From: JAWPMV01 sp038527215
GTDB taxonomy: Bacteria; Bacteroidota; Bacteroidia; J057
Assembly: GCA_038527215.1 (NCBI GenBank)
Contig: JBCBGC010000079.1
Coordinates: 1 to 37,595 of the forward strand
Length of the DNA stretch: 37,595 bases
Direction: 5' to 3'
In this document: piece after piece, positions 1 to 8,820 of the stretch
Layout of the letters: every line of letters begins with the position of its first letter
How positions within the stretch are numbered: the first letter of the stretch is position 1
Position numbers and translations under genes: made by a program
Notes under the pieces: model-generated
The model's database searches: none
What the model was told of the DNA's origin: nothing
The model's input: only the letters and a program-made list of their open reading frames with translations

Positions 1-1
1 C

Positions 2-76
2 CTTGCTTTTGGCTATCGCCGCTCCAGCCTGCCCATTTATCTAAATACCCGCGTTTTTCTCAAGCCCAGTAAAGGG
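2..76 (+). other. Inverted fragment of an M14 peptidase C-terminus
   Basis: Read on the plus strand from base 2, this stretch encodes LAFGYRRSSLPIYLNTRVFL followed by KPSKG. That matches what I recall of the conserved end of Bacteroidota M14 carboxypeptidases (a HPLxYGY...LPVFRN...FL..pKnp segment). The main part of such a gene lies immediately to the right but on the minus strand. After KPSKG the plus-strand reading loses any family resemblance. The strand switch therefore falls near the bases 65-76. It is either a contig-end chimera (fold-back) or a real inversion joining two halves of one gene or of two paralogues. Confidence 0.7.
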
Positions 77-2266
77 TCTTCTTTTATCCCCAAAAAGGCT
101 ATCCTTGGGTTGGGAGATCAGCTTTTCATCCACGAGCTTTTTTTGAATGGCCCACTGGGTAGCCTGGCGGGTCGTGATCAGGGTCCCTCCCGTGCTGATC
201 CAATCTTTGATCCGCTTGATTTCTGCTTCTCCCCACTGACTATACCGACCACTGACCAGGACCAGGGTATTATAATCGGCCCATCGAATCCGGTTGAAAT
301 CTGTCATATCCACTTTGGTGATGGGCATGGCGACGCGGCGATCCAGGACATGCCAGACCTCTCCTGCCTCATAACCAGAAACGCCTTCTCCTACCATCAT
401 CAGCGCTTTGGGCAGATCCAGGGGGCGGAAATAGGTGCTGCCAAGGTCCAGCCCTGCCTGGCTATATCCCGTCTGAACCGGGATAAAGGCTTGGCCACTG
501 GCGGTGGTTACGGCATTCAATTGTGCTAATAGCTCCGGACTATCGTTAATGGGACCACCCGGGATAAAGATACTGCCCGCAGAAAAGGATTTCCCTTCTA
601 CCTGGAAGGGACGGAAAGCGACTTTTGCCTTTATGCCTTTTTGCAATAAGCTGTACAAGGCTTTTGGCGCGAAATAGTCTTCCCAGGGTAAAATGTAGCC
701 ATAGGCCTTCTCTTCCAGGGTCGGTAAATCAACGGCTACGGAGGGACTGAGTACGTCCCCTACATCACTTACGGGCCGCTTCATGGCCTGATATGCCAAG
801 CCGTAGGCATTGACCAGCGACCATGCGGAAGCGTCATAGAAGACGCTGTCGCGATATTCGTCATAGGTTTCGAACATGCTCTGAACCATGCGGTATTGGG
901 GCTGGAAAGTAGGAACCACATAGGCTTCACCGGGCTCATAGGAAGTGCCATTGATGGTCATGGTTCGGGTGCAAGGGCGGACTTCAATCTGGTGCCGCAT
1001 TAGCATCTGCAAGAAGGCACGCAAGCGGCTGTTATCGGCTTTTTCTCCGAATACATAGGCTTTGACTGGATCAGCTTGCGCCCGGCTCAGGGCAGATTTG
1101 AAAAAGTCTTTTTGGTACTGAAAGAGATAAGCCTTTTCCGCTACAGCGGCTCTTACCGTGGCCAGGGAGTTGGTGTATTGGTTGCGGATCGTAAAGGGAA
1201 AGCCCACATAGCCCATGCGGGTTTTTTGGAGGAGCCCCCGGGAACTGGCTTGTTCAAAGAGGATGCCCAATCCACCTTGCAAATCCGGATAGGAGGAGCC
1301 ATATCCCGGATAGGTTCCATCAAATCGTTCCTTAGAAAAGTAGAGGGAGCCCAGTTGATTCATGGCCCCTTCAAAATAGGCGGCAAACTTATCGTTCAAA
1401 GTGGTATAGTTCTCCTTGGGCATGATGGGATCCTTGCTGCCAATGGCCTTCATCGGCTCAAAGAAGTAATGGCTGCTGGTGCCCATTTCGTGGAAATCGG
1501 TTACCACATTGGGGTACCATTGATGATACCAGGCCAATTTGCTCTGGCTTTCCGGATGGACAGCCAGGAGCCAGTCCCGGTTCAAATCAAACCAATAATG
1601 ATTGGTCCTGCCGCCTGGCCAGGCTTCGTTGTGCTCCCGATCCAGCGGATCAGAGACTAGCGGAGTCCCCTGGTGCATATTGGCCCAGTGAGTATGGCGG
1701 TCCCGCCCGTCTGGATTGATCACCGGATCGATAAAGACTACGGCTTCCTGGCGGAACTTTTTGGCTTCTTCCGACTCTCCGGCTACCAGGTAATAAGCCG
1801 TGAGAAGGGCAGCTTCTCCGCCAGAGGGTTCATTGCCATGCACATTATACCCCAGATTAACCAGGACGGGATGGGTCGCATCTGGAATCTCCGGGAGAGA
1901 AGGGTCTACCAGCTTTTGCTGGGTTTCCTGGATGCTTGCGAGCTGCTGAATGTGTTCCGGCGCACTGATCGCCAGCATCATTAAAGGCCTACCCTCGTAG
2001 GTGTGTCCCAGGATTTCCAGACTGGCCCGGTCGGATACCCGGGACAGTTCCCGGAAGTAAGCGACCATTTCATCATGGCGGGTGTGGCGTGAGCCGATTT
2101 CATGATTGAGGAAGTCCCCAGGTTTGGGAATGGCTTCGTCAAAAGCCGCTGTTTCTCCAAAATAATAGGTATGATTAGCCTTGCCTGGGGTTTTTTCCTG
2201 GGCATACGCAGAGAGGCCTAGCAACAGGATGCAGCTCAGGCTCACCCGTAAAAAATGAGCATTCAT
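41..2266 (-). CDS. M14 family zinc carboxypeptidase, secreted, C-terminus broken
   Basis: Secreted or periplasmic metallocarboxypeptidase with an N-terminal signal peptide (residues 1-22, ending AYAQ). The zinc site is visible as HGNEPSG (His143, Glu146) and DFHEMG (His259 as third ligand); FDLNRDW near 226-232 is the substrate-binding Asn-Arg pair, and Glu338 in LFEQASSRG fits the catalytic glutamate. After the peptidase domain there is a long C-terminal region typical of the ~830-850-residue Bacteroidota subfamily (length from memory). The frame ends at 741 residues with a tail (TGLEKNAGI) that does not look like the family. The expected ending is found on the other strand at 2-76, so the stop at 41-43 is probably created by the junction and the last ~10 residues are not genuine. 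The gene reads away from the TonB receptor's 3' end, 72 bases further right, on the same strand. Confidence 0.85.
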   Translation of the reverse strand: MNAHFLRVSLSCILLLGLSAYAQEKTPGKANHTYYFGETAAFDEAIPKPGDFLNHEIGSRHTRHDEMVAYFRELSRVSDRASLEILGHTYEGRPLMMLAISAPEHIQQLASIQETQQKLVDPSLPEIPDATHPVLVNLGYNVHGNEPSGGEAALLTAYYLVAGESEEAKKFRQEAVVFIDPVINPDGRDRHTHWANMHQGTPLVSDPLDREHNEAWPGGRTNHYWFDLNRDWLLAVHPESQSKLAWYHQWYPNVVTDFHEMGTSSHYFFEPMKAIGSKDPIMPKENYTTLNDKFAAYFEGAMNQLGSLYFSKERFDGTYPGYGSSYPDLQGGLGILFEQASSRGLLQKTRMGYVGFPFTIRNQYTNSLATVRAAVAEKAYLFQYQKDFFKSALSRAQADPVKAYVFGEKADNSRLRAFLQMLMRHQIEVRPCTRTMTINGTSYEPGEAYVVPTFQPQYRMVQSMFETYDEYRDSVFYDASAWSLVNAYGLAYQAMKRPVSDVGDVLSPSVAVDLPTLEEKAYGYILPWEDYFAPKALYSLLQKGIKAKVAFRPFQVEGKSFSAGSIFIPGGPINDSPELLAQLNAVTTASGQAFIPVQTGYSQAGLDLGSTYFRPLDLPKALMMVGEGVSGYEAGEVWHVLDRRVAMPITKVDMTDFNRIRWADYNTLVLVSGRYSQWGEAEIKRIKDWISTGGTLITTRQATQWAIQKKLVDEKLISQPKDSLFGDKRRPFTGLEKNAGI

Positions 2267-2338
2267 AAGGATGGATTTGTGATAGCGGTAGTTTCTTAGT
2301 ACCGCTTAAGGTAAGATTCCCTGACCAGAGGTGCCAGT

Positions 2339-4690
2339 TTATTTTGTCCCGAAATAGATTTTCAAGCCTCCGTAAATATGTCTGGGTTGACCGGGATAGT
2401 AGTAGCGTGGAGCCCTGCCTCCAAAGCTTCCGGCATTGATGAGCACCATGGAGGCATAGGTTTCATTGAGCAGATTGTTTACGCCTATATAGACTTCTAT
2501 CTCTCCTTGTTTGAAAGGCCTCGTGCGGTAACCAGCTTTAGCATTCAGTACGCCATAGGGATCGCTGAGAATGCTGTTGTCATCCCGCATCGGCATGGCG
2601 CCCACATAAAGGAAATTGAAGTTGGCGTACCAGCCCTTTTGTCCTGCTGCATCCAGGCCCAGATTGAGCTGATGCGGTGGGACCCCGGTTAGCTGATTGC
2701 CACTTCGATCTTCCTCTCCGTCCAGGAATTCTACAAAGCGGTAGCGCGTGCCGTGATAGCTGCCCCACAGGCTGAGCTGGGTGCCAGAGGTTTCTGCCCG
2801 GGTAAGTTGATAGGACCCATAGGCTTCCAGGCCGTCATGACGGGTCTTGCCGGCATTGACGCCTATAAACACGTCATTGCCGGTACGTTGAGCAACCAGC
2901 AAATCCCGGATCAACATGCGGTAGACCCCCACATCCAGGAAGAGGCGATCCTCCAGGAAGTTTGCTCGGTATCCAAGCTCGACATTCCAGCCTTTTTCCG
3001 GCTGTATCTCCGGATTGATGCCGCCATCAGGCGTAAGCGTTTCACTGAGGCTGGGCGGAGAAAAGCCATGGGCCGCGCTCATGTGCAGGCGATGGGAGCC
3101 GATTTTTTTCAACAAACCTATACGGGGAGAAAGACTCGGCTCAAAGCGATAGGCTCCGGATAAGTCTACGCTATCTCCCAGGAAAAAATCATCGTAGGTA
3201 TAGCGGGTATCATTGAGATTGAGTCCCGCTTCCAGGTTCAGATCGGCTGGCAGTTCCCATTTCCCTTGCAAAAACACATTGTAATAGGTCCGCAATTCTC
3301 CATTATCGCTCAGTTGTCCGCCGCGATTACCCTCTCCGTTGATGTTTTGATAGGTGGCCCAGGAATAATCTTCCCGGAATAGCTCAGCCCCCAGGCTGAG
3401 CAGGGTAGGGGTGTTGCCCCAATTGTCCCGGTATTGCAGGCGCATCCTGGTCCCGAGGTTGGTGGTCGTTTCTCGAAGGATGTTAAAGGGTCTTACCTCA
3501 TAGGCGCTTCTCCCACTGCTGAAGACGCTGATGTGCTGGCTCAGAGACGGATGCATCTGATAGGACCAGCTCAGGCCGGTGAGCCATTTATCATAGTCCT
3601 CGAAGCCCTGGGTTTTGTTCCAGGTAAAAGCCGCGGCGGTCGGTTCATCTGCGAAAGTAGCGCTGTCCAAAGAGCTGGGAATGAAGGCTTTTAGTTGAAT
3701 CCAGCTGGCAAAATAAGTCAGTCGACTCTTTTCGCCTCCATAGATGGTACCCAAGGCGGTCAGGTTCTGTCGGTCATAGGTGCTGTTTTCCCGAAAGCCA
3801 TCACTATGGGTGAGGTTATACTGGAGCTGAAATTGCCCTGATTCTCCCCCTTGTTGGAGATTGAGCTGGGTTCTGCGGGTGCCAAAAGCGCCCAACTGCT
3901 GGGTCAGGCCCAGGCCAGAAGTCCCCGGACTGCTTTTCTTGCTTTGCATGAGGATGGTACCGCCCAGGCCTGCGCCATAGACACTGGAGGAAGGACCTTT
4001 AATCACCTCAACCCTTTCCAATAAGCCCATGTCAAGATCTTCCAGGGTGGTTTCTCCCTCGCCGGTAGTCAGGGGGATTTCGTCCAGATAAGCCCGGATT
4101 TTGGTGGTAGAAAAAAGCGACCGTGCGCCGATGCCCCGGATGGTAATTCGGTTGGTGTTGAGGGCTCCGGATTGCATGAGGACGCCAGGGATGCGGTTCA
4201 AGGCGGGCGCAATGAGCATTTGATCCTCTCGGTTGAGGCCTTGTCGATCAATTAAGCCTAAGCTGCCGATATGATCCTTTAGTACGTTGCCCTGGTGGTA
4301 GGCAGCAATGTTCACTTCTTCCAGCGCATAGGCCTTGGGCCGCAGGTAGATGGTATATACCCTGCTTTCGTTCAGGTAGATCTCCGCCGTTTCATAGGCA
4401 GGGTGGGAGACCCGCACCGCTACTCCCTCCTGAACCCTGATCTGAAATTTTCCGATCCACGCCTGCCCGTATTGAGACAAAAACAGGGAATCTGTAGGCT
4501 GAGTATCCAGCTCGGAAGCAGCATCTGGGACAGTAAGTTGAAAACCCTGAATGTAATCTCCGGTAAGGGCATCGCGCACCAGACCGAATGCCCAGCCAGC
4601 GGAATTCTGCGCCTGGAGAAATATGGGGCAGAGGAAAAAGAAAAGGACCAGTTTCTGAATAAAAACAGGCATCCCTATAGGTGGTTTCAT
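2339..4690 (-). CDS. TonB-dependent outer membrane receptor
   Basis: Outer membrane beta-barrel transporter of 783 residues for an unidentified ligand, energised by TonB. A signal peptide covers about residues 1-28 (hydrophobic KLVLFFFLCPIFLQAQ). Residues ~30-120 form a carboxypeptidase-regulatory-like beta-sandwich. The plug domain follows from about 125, with typical elements RIPGVLMQSGALNTNRITIRG and VEVIKGPSSSVYGAGLGG. The barrel ends in an aromatic-rich strand finishing GGLKIYFGTK. It lies 15 bases downstream of the PhnD-like gene on the same strand, so the two are almost certainly co-transcribed and may handle the same substrate. The general plug architecture resembles siderophore or ferric-dicitrate receptors, but the ligand cannot be read from sequence. 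Met7 is an alternative start. Confidence 0.92.
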   Translation of the reverse strand: MKPPIGMPVFIQKLVLFFFLCPIFLQAQNSAGWAFGLVRDALTGDYIQGFQLTVPDAASELDTQPTDSLFLSQYGQAWIGKFQIRVQEGVAVRVSHPAYETAEIYLNESRVYTIYLRPKAYALEEVNIAAYHQGNVLKDHIGSLGLIDRQGLNREDQMLIAPALNRIPGVLMQSGALNTNRITIRGIGARSLFSTTKIRAYLDEIPLTTGEGETTLEDLDMGLLERVEVIKGPSSSVYGAGLGGTILMQSKKSSPGTSGLGLTQQLGAFGTRRTQLNLQQGGESGQFQLQYNLTHSDGFRENSTYDRQNLTALGTIYGGEKSRLTYFASWIQLKAFIPSSLDSATFADEPTAAAFTWNKTQGFEDYDKWLTGLSWSYQMHPSLSQHISVFSSGRSAYEVRPFNILRETTTNLGTRMRLQYRDNWGNTPTLLSLGAELFREDYSWATYQNINGEGNRGGQLSDNGELRTYYNVFLQGKWELPADLNLEAGLNLNDTRYTYDDFFLGDSVDLSGAYRFEPSLSPRIGLLKKIGSHRLHMSAAHGFSPPSLSETLTPDGGINPEIQPEKGWNVELGYRANFLEDRLFLDVGVYRMLIRDLLVAQRTGNDVFIGVNAGKTRHDGLEAYGSYQLTRAETSGTQLSLWGSYHGTRYRFVEFLDGEEDRSGNQLTGVPPHQLNLGLDAAGQKGWYANFNFLYVGAMPMRDDNSILSDPYGVLNAKAGYRTRPFKQGEIEVYIGVNNLLNETYASMVLINAGSFGGRAPRYYYPGQPRHIYGGLKIYFGTK

Positions 4691-4705
4691 AAAATCAGGG
4701 CTTAG

Positions 4706-6583
4706 CTATCCCATTTCCGCATGCTTTTTTACCATAGATACGATGCGGGTAAATTCCTTCTCGGTGATGATCCCATCTTTAATGATTTCATCGATTTCTT
4801 CCCGGATTTCTGGAGCGACGGGTTTTTTGGATAAAAGAAATTTGTTGACGATCAGGTCTATGTCTTCGATACGGTGGTTCAGGATCAGGAATTGATTTTC
4901 AGTGATATGTCCTTTTTCCAGAAAGGTGTGGATTTTGTTCTTTTGAGCCAGGAGTTTATTGTCAAAACGCTGCTTATCGCTCAGGTAGGCCTGCAGCAAG
5001 GTATTGGACTCATTGAGCATATGACGAAAACGGCGTTTGCGGCGGCCGGTAAAATAGGAACCTAAGGTTACCGTGATCAGGGCCACGACCAAACCCACTA
5101 CCCCCCATTGGTTGTCCGGGCTGTCCCAGAAGCTGGTTTCTCCGACTTCCGCAGGAGCCATCCCCTTAGGGTATTCATCGGCATCCACCAAATAATGGGC
5201 TTCCACCTCCAGGTGGTCCAGGAAGAATTCCTGCTCCACAAAATAGGTATTGAGATCATTGATACTGGTGAGGGCTTCCTCGTTCAGGGTACCCAGCACC
5301 TGTCCGGTCTGGGGATCACTGAATTCAAAGCGGAGCGCTTTGCCCGCCAGTCCATCCGATTTTCCAAAAAGAATAAACCATTTGTCCCCATCTGTCAGGA
5401 GCGGTCCTTTGAAAGGCAAACTGGCCATTACTTCCTCATTGAGAATGCCCGGCAGATGGGTCACCAATTGCTTGGCATTGAGTTCTCCTTCCGCGATGGA
5501 GGCCTGATCGAGATAGAGGGTATAATGATATTGATCGCCCAACATGCTCAGCCCCACTTTCACTTGATGACTGAGGTTACGGAGACTGTCGGATTTACCC
5601 AATTCCGTAAAGCGTTGACTATTGATCAGGCGATTGTAGCAACGCTCTTCCATGAGAGAAAGAATATCTCCTTCCGCTTCCAGGGCTTTCTGGGCACCCG
5701 GTTTTAATTCAAATTGAATGCTCAGTTGGGGCTTTTTTCTGCCAATCCTCAGATACCGGCGCAGGGAGTTGTACGCCTCGTCCGTCTGTGGGTGCCAGCG
5801 TTCGATGTGCAGGACATTCTGAAAGAGGGCTTGGTTGGCTGGGTCCTGATGAGCCGCAAACATCTGTTCCTTGATGCTTTCTTTTACCTCGGCGTCCAGG
5901 CCCGGAGCAAATACATAAGCATGATAAGGAACCTCATATTTGGTCAGCAGGCGCAACTGAGCCGTATCGCTGGCTGGAAGTTCCTGCCAGGCTTTTAGGT
6001 CGATGGCAATGCCATCCGTCTCGCCAGCCAGCAATGCGTCTAAGCTGGCCCCATGCCCGCCTGAAAAGGCGTATGACTGAAAAAAATTAGCTTCTATATC
6101 ATGGCCTCTTTCCAATAAGATTCCTTTGGGGAGCTTGAAGCCAGATGTGGAGCTGTTTTTTACGAACAAAAAGCGCTGGCCAGCCAGTTCGTGGAGGGCG
6201 TTGATGCCGGCATCTTTTCTAACGAGGATCCCGCCCTGGTAGACATTTTTGCCCCAAACCTGATGACTGGCAAATACCTCAAGCTCCGGATGATTGGAAG
6301 TAGCCAGCAGATAGGGAAAAGGCGTAAATACGCCCAGATCGACTTTCCCCTGGATGAGGTGAAAGGCCAATTCCGATTCTGAAACCAATTCAAGACGGAG
6401 GCTTCGGCCCGATTCTCGGGCCAGATGTGCCAGCAATGGCTCATAGGAAGAACGAACCGCTTCATCACTTTTGTAGGAGATAATTCCTACTGTGAGGCTA
6501 TTTTGGGCCTGCGAAAAGGTCGGTAAGCCACCCCCAACCCCTAACAAACAGAACAAGAACCCTTGAAAAATTTTCTTAAACAT
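4706..6583 (-). CDS. Membrane-anchored PhnD-like substrate-binding protein with SHOCT-like tail
   Basis: A 625-residue protein. Residues 1-27 are a signal peptide. Residues ~30-275 resemble the PhnD/SsuA/transferrin-type periplasmic binding fold (opening LTVGIISYKSDEAVRSSYEPLLAHL, later GKVDLGVFTPFPYLLA). Residues ~280-490 form an additional region I do not recognise. A single membrane helix at about 493-513 is followed by RRKRRFR, which by the positive-inside rule puts the last ~110 residues in the cytoplasm. That tail contains two short helical repeats, at ~551-575 (FLEKGHITENQF) and ~597-612 (IIKDGIITEKEF), that look like SHOCT motifs. No ABC permease or ATPase gene is present in this window, so a receptor or signalling role is as plausible as transport. 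It is the first gene of an operon with the TonB receptor and has a good promoter just upstream. Confidence 0.82.
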   Translation of the reverse strand: MFKKIFQGFLFCLLGVGGGLPTFSQAQNSLTVGIISYKSDEAVRSSYEPLLAHLARESGRSLRLELVSESELAFHLIQGKVDLGVFTPFPYLLATSNHPELEVFASHQVWGKNVYQGGILVRKDAGINALHELAGQRFLFVKNSSTSGFKLPKGILLERGHDIEANFFQSYAFSGGHGASLDALLAGETDGIAIDLKAWQELPASDTAQLRLLTKYEVPYHAYVFAPGLDAEVKESIKEQMFAAHQDPANQALFQNVLHIERWHPQTDEAYNSLRRYLRIGRKKPQLSIQFELKPGAQKALEAEGDILSLMEERCYNRLINSQRFTELGKSDSLRNLSHQVKVGLSMLGDQYHYTLYLDQASIAEGELNAKQLVTHLPGILNEEVMASLPFKGPLLTDGDKWFILFGKSDGLAGKALRFEFSDPQTGQVLGTLNEEALTSINDLNTYFVEQEFFLDHLEVEAHYLVDADEYPKGMAPAEVGETSFWDSPDNQWGVVGLVVALITVTLGSYFTGRRKRRFRHMLNESNTLLQAYLSDKQRFDNKLLAQKNKIHTFLEKGHITENQFLILNHRIEDIDLIVNKFLLSKKPVAPEIREEIDEIIKDGIITEKEFTRIVSMVKKHAEMG

Positions 6584-6605
6584 GCACCAGGATGACTTTG
6601 TTTAC

Positions 6606-6637
6606 CAAAAATAGCGACCGATCGTCAAGGCGCAAAA
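6606..6637 (-). promoter_or_regulatory. Bacteroidota-type promoter for PhnD-like/TonB receptor operon
   Basis: On the minus strand a TTTTG box (6633-6637) is separated by exactly 19 bases from TATTTTTG (6606-6613), a full match to the -7 consensus TAnnTTTG with the -33 TTTG element. The ATG at 6583 follows 22 bases after the -7 box, implying a short leader. Confidence 0.65.
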
Positions 6638-6766
6638 CCGGAGCTAGTAGATAGGACCATTCAAAGGAGGGAAAAGTGGCGTTTCCTTGTCAAAGAAAAT
6701 GCATCAGGGGCAGCCTTTAAGCCTAACCTTCCGTCATGAGGACAAAGGACTAGATGACAGCTTTAC

Positions 6767-6797
6767 TTGGTTGGACTGGCCTCAGCCCTTATTTTTG
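6767..6797 (+). promoter_or_regulatory. Bacteroidota-type promoter for lipoprotein gene
   Basis: TATTTTTG at 6790-6797 is a perfect -7 box; 19 bases upstream sits TTGG (6767-6770), an imperfect -33 element. The start codon at 6832 is 34 bases downstream. With the promoter at 6606-6637 it makes the 6584-6831 gap a divergent promoter region. Confidence 0.5.
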
Positions 6798-6831
6798 TTC
6801 GTTCAATGTTGAAACATAAACCAAACCACAT

Positions 6832-7686
6832 ATGCGCAAGCATTTAATTTATCCTGTACTATGCCTTTTTCTGTGGATGGGGACCGCCTGTGAGGGGGGA
6901 TTTCTCAGTCCGGGAGCCTCTATGAAGGTAAAACTCAATGACCAAAAGTGGAAAGGCGAAATTTTTGATGCCTACCTCTCTTCCGCTACCAATGAGATAC
7001 AGATTCAGGGTTGGGACGAGGAGGGCCAATTGATCTCCCTTCGGTTGGATGGCATTACCACCGGGACCTATGATCTCGGGGAAACGGCGGCCAGCCTGAT
7101 GTACTATAATTTCAATGGGGCGATCAAGGAAGTATCTTTTACTTCTAATGGCGGTGGAGCTGCCAGCGGAACCGTAGAAATCACCGAGATTGACGATGCC
7201 AATCAAACCCTCAGTGGAACCTTTAGCGGGGTGCTAATCCGACCTACGGACAATCAGTCCATAGAAGTAGTGGGCGGAACCTTCAACAACATTCCTTATA
7301 AGGCTGAAGCGATTCCCACGCTGGAAAATGAAATGGGTGCCCAGGCAGATGGGACGCGGCTTTCTTTCGGAACCATTACGGCTACCGTAGCCTTAGGAAA
7401 AATTATCATTACCGGACAGGATGTCACCGGTCAGAAGCTGCTTGAAATCGTGTTGCCCTTATCTGTTGGATCTGGCCTCCAGGAATTAGCTGGAATAGGA
7501 AGTAGCCGGGCTACGTATTTCCCAGATGGCGTTACCGAGTTGATTTCCAGTGATGGAGAGTTAATCGTCAGTAACCACCTGACTGGTCAAAGGATCATTC
7601 AGGGAAGCTTTGACTTCAGGGCTGAAAACTTCGCTGGAGGAGGGGTCGTCGATATTACAGAAGGCTTTTTCTCGGTATCCTACTGA
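6832..7686 (+). CDS. Putative lipoprotein with duplicated beta-rich domain
   Basis: A 284-residue protein of unknown function. The N-terminus (LCLFLWMGTAC, Cys20) fits a lipoprotein signal peptide, so it is probably lipid-anchored in the periplasm or on the cell surface. The mature part consists of two related beta-rich halves (about 29-150 and 155-284). Both contain a strand of the form I-I-x-G-x-D-x-x-G-Q followed by an L-x-L strand, and both close with a G-x-F-x-F-type segment; the halves therefore look like an internal duplication. The layout recalls small Bacteroidota lipoproteins grouped as DUF6252-like, but that family match is a guess. It is transcribed alone: its own promoter lies upstream and a strong terminator follows. 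Confidence 0.75.
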   Translation: MRKHLIYPVLCLFLWMGTACEGGFLSPGASMKVKLNDQKWKGEIFDAYLSSATNEIQIQGWDEEGQLISLRLDGITTGTYDLGETAASLMYYNFNGAIKEVSFTSNGGGAASGTVEITEIDDANQTLSGTFSGVLIRPTDNQSIEVVGGTFNNIPYKAEAIPTLENEMGAQADGTRLSFGTITATVALGKIIITGQDVTGQKLLEIVLPLSVGSGLQELAGIGSSRATYFPDGVTELISSDGELIVSNHLTGQRIIQGSFDFRAENFAGGGVVDITEGFFSVSY

Positions 7687-7718
7687 TGAACCTGCCTGGT
7701 ATAGTATCCTTACAAAAC

Positions 7719-7744
7719 AGGCCCCTTTTGGGGCCTTTATTTTT
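7719..7744 (+). terminator. Rho-independent terminator after lipoprotein gene
   Basis: A perfect stem AGGCCCC/GGGGCCT (7719-7725 with 7730-7736) with a TTTT loop is followed by a T-rich run (TTATTTTT). It lies 33 bases after the stop at 7686 and separates the lipoprotein from the nucleotidyltransferase gene. Confidence 0.85.
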
Positions 7745-7809
7745 GCGGCTTCATCTCCGAGGCTTGGGGGAGAGGAGGGAGTTTGGTATCTTCCCCTAAA
7801 TTCTCCTGC

Positions 7810-8805
7810 ATGAAAGCATTGATTCCCGTAGCTGGAATTGGAACCAAGCTCAGACCGCATACGCACACCCAGCCGAAGCCTCTCATCCCGGTCGCTGGTA
7901 AACCTATCCTCGGACATATCATTGAGAACCTGATCGAAGCGGGCATCACCAAGCAGATCTTCGTGATCGGCTATTTGCGGGAGAAAATCCAATCCTATGT
8001 AGAAGATAATTTCGGCGATAAAATTGAGGCTGAATTTGTGGTGCAAGAGCCACGCAAAGGCCTGGCCCATGCCTTATGGGTAGCCCGGGAAGAAATCAAG
8101 GGAGCCCGGGAAATTGTGATCAACCTGGGAGACACCATCTTTGGACCGGATACCAACAAAGTGGTGCAGATGGAGGGCTCCGTCTTTGCGGTGCAGGAGG
8201 TGGACGATCCCCGGGAGTTTGGGGTCGCTATGTTGGACCATGAAGGCTATGTCACCAAATTAGACGAAAAACCCGAAATCCCCACCAGTAACCTCGCCTT
8301 GGTGGGCATGTACAAAATTGCCCAGGTTTCCCTTTTACTGGAGGTGCTGGATGAGATGGTGGAACGGGAAATAGCCCCCTACGAAGAATATGCCCTGACC
8401 GACGCCCTGATGGTGATGGTCAAAAGAAAAGTGCAGCTCCGCACCCTCATGGTAGAAAACTGGTTTGATTGTGGGAGACAGCAAAGCCTGTTGCTCGCCA
8501 ACCGGATTCTCCTGGAACGGGCCAACCTTTCTCAAAACTTTGAATTCGAAGGCAGCGTAATTATTCCTCCCGTCCATATTGCCGAAGGCTGCGAAATCGT
8601 CCATTCCATCGTAGGGCCCAATGTAGCCATCGCGGAACACGCCCGGATTCATAATTCTATCGTTCGAAATTCCATTCTTGGTGCCTATTCCAACCTGGAA
8701 TCCATCATCCTGCATCGCTCCGTCATTGGGAATGACACCAGTTTGCGCGGGAAATCCAACCGGATCAACATCGGTGATAATACCGAAATTGACTTTGAAC
8801 AATAA
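7810..8805 (+). CDS. Sugar-phosphate nucleotidyltransferase with left-handed beta-helix
   Basis: A 331-residue NDP-sugar pyrophosphorylase: it should condense a sugar 1-phosphate with an NTP to give an activated sugar for glycan synthesis. The N-terminal Rossmann-like domain carries the signature GIGTKLRPHT (9-18; the family usually has R where Lys12 stands), QPKPLIPVAGKP (21-32) and the metal-binding aspartate of LGDTIF (Asp108). Residues ~245-331 are hexapeptide repeats (IVGPNVAIAEHARIHNSIVR and so on), as in glucose-1-phosphate thymidylyl- or UDP-GlcNAc-type enzymes. The sugar and base specificity cannot be told. The start at 7810 was chosen because MKALIPVAG is the family N-terminus; an upstream in-frame ATG at 7783 would add nine unrelated residues and sits closer to the terminator. 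Confidence 0.9.
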   Translation: MKALIPVAGIGTKLRPHTHTQPKPLIPVAGKPILGHIIENLIEAGITKQIFVIGYLREKIQSYVEDNFGDKIEAEFVVQEPRKGLAHALWVAREEIKGAREIVINLGDTIFGPDTNKVVQMEGSVFAVQEVDDPREFGVAMLDHEGYVTKLDEKPEIPTSNLALVGMYKIAQVSLLLEVLDEMVEREIAPYEEYALTDALMVMVKRKVQLRTLMVENWFDCGRQQSLLLANRILLERANLSQNFEFEGSVIIPPVHIAEGCEIVHSIVGPNVAIAEHARIHNSIVRNSILGAYSNLESIILHRSVIGNDTSLRGKSNRINIGDNTEIDFEQ

Positions 8806-8820
8806 GGCGTTTTTGCTCCC

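Noticed and set aside
2283..2310. GCGGTA/TACCGC hairpin between the TonB receptor and the M14 gene
   Set aside because: The stem is six bases with no T-run on either strand; too weak to call as a terminator.
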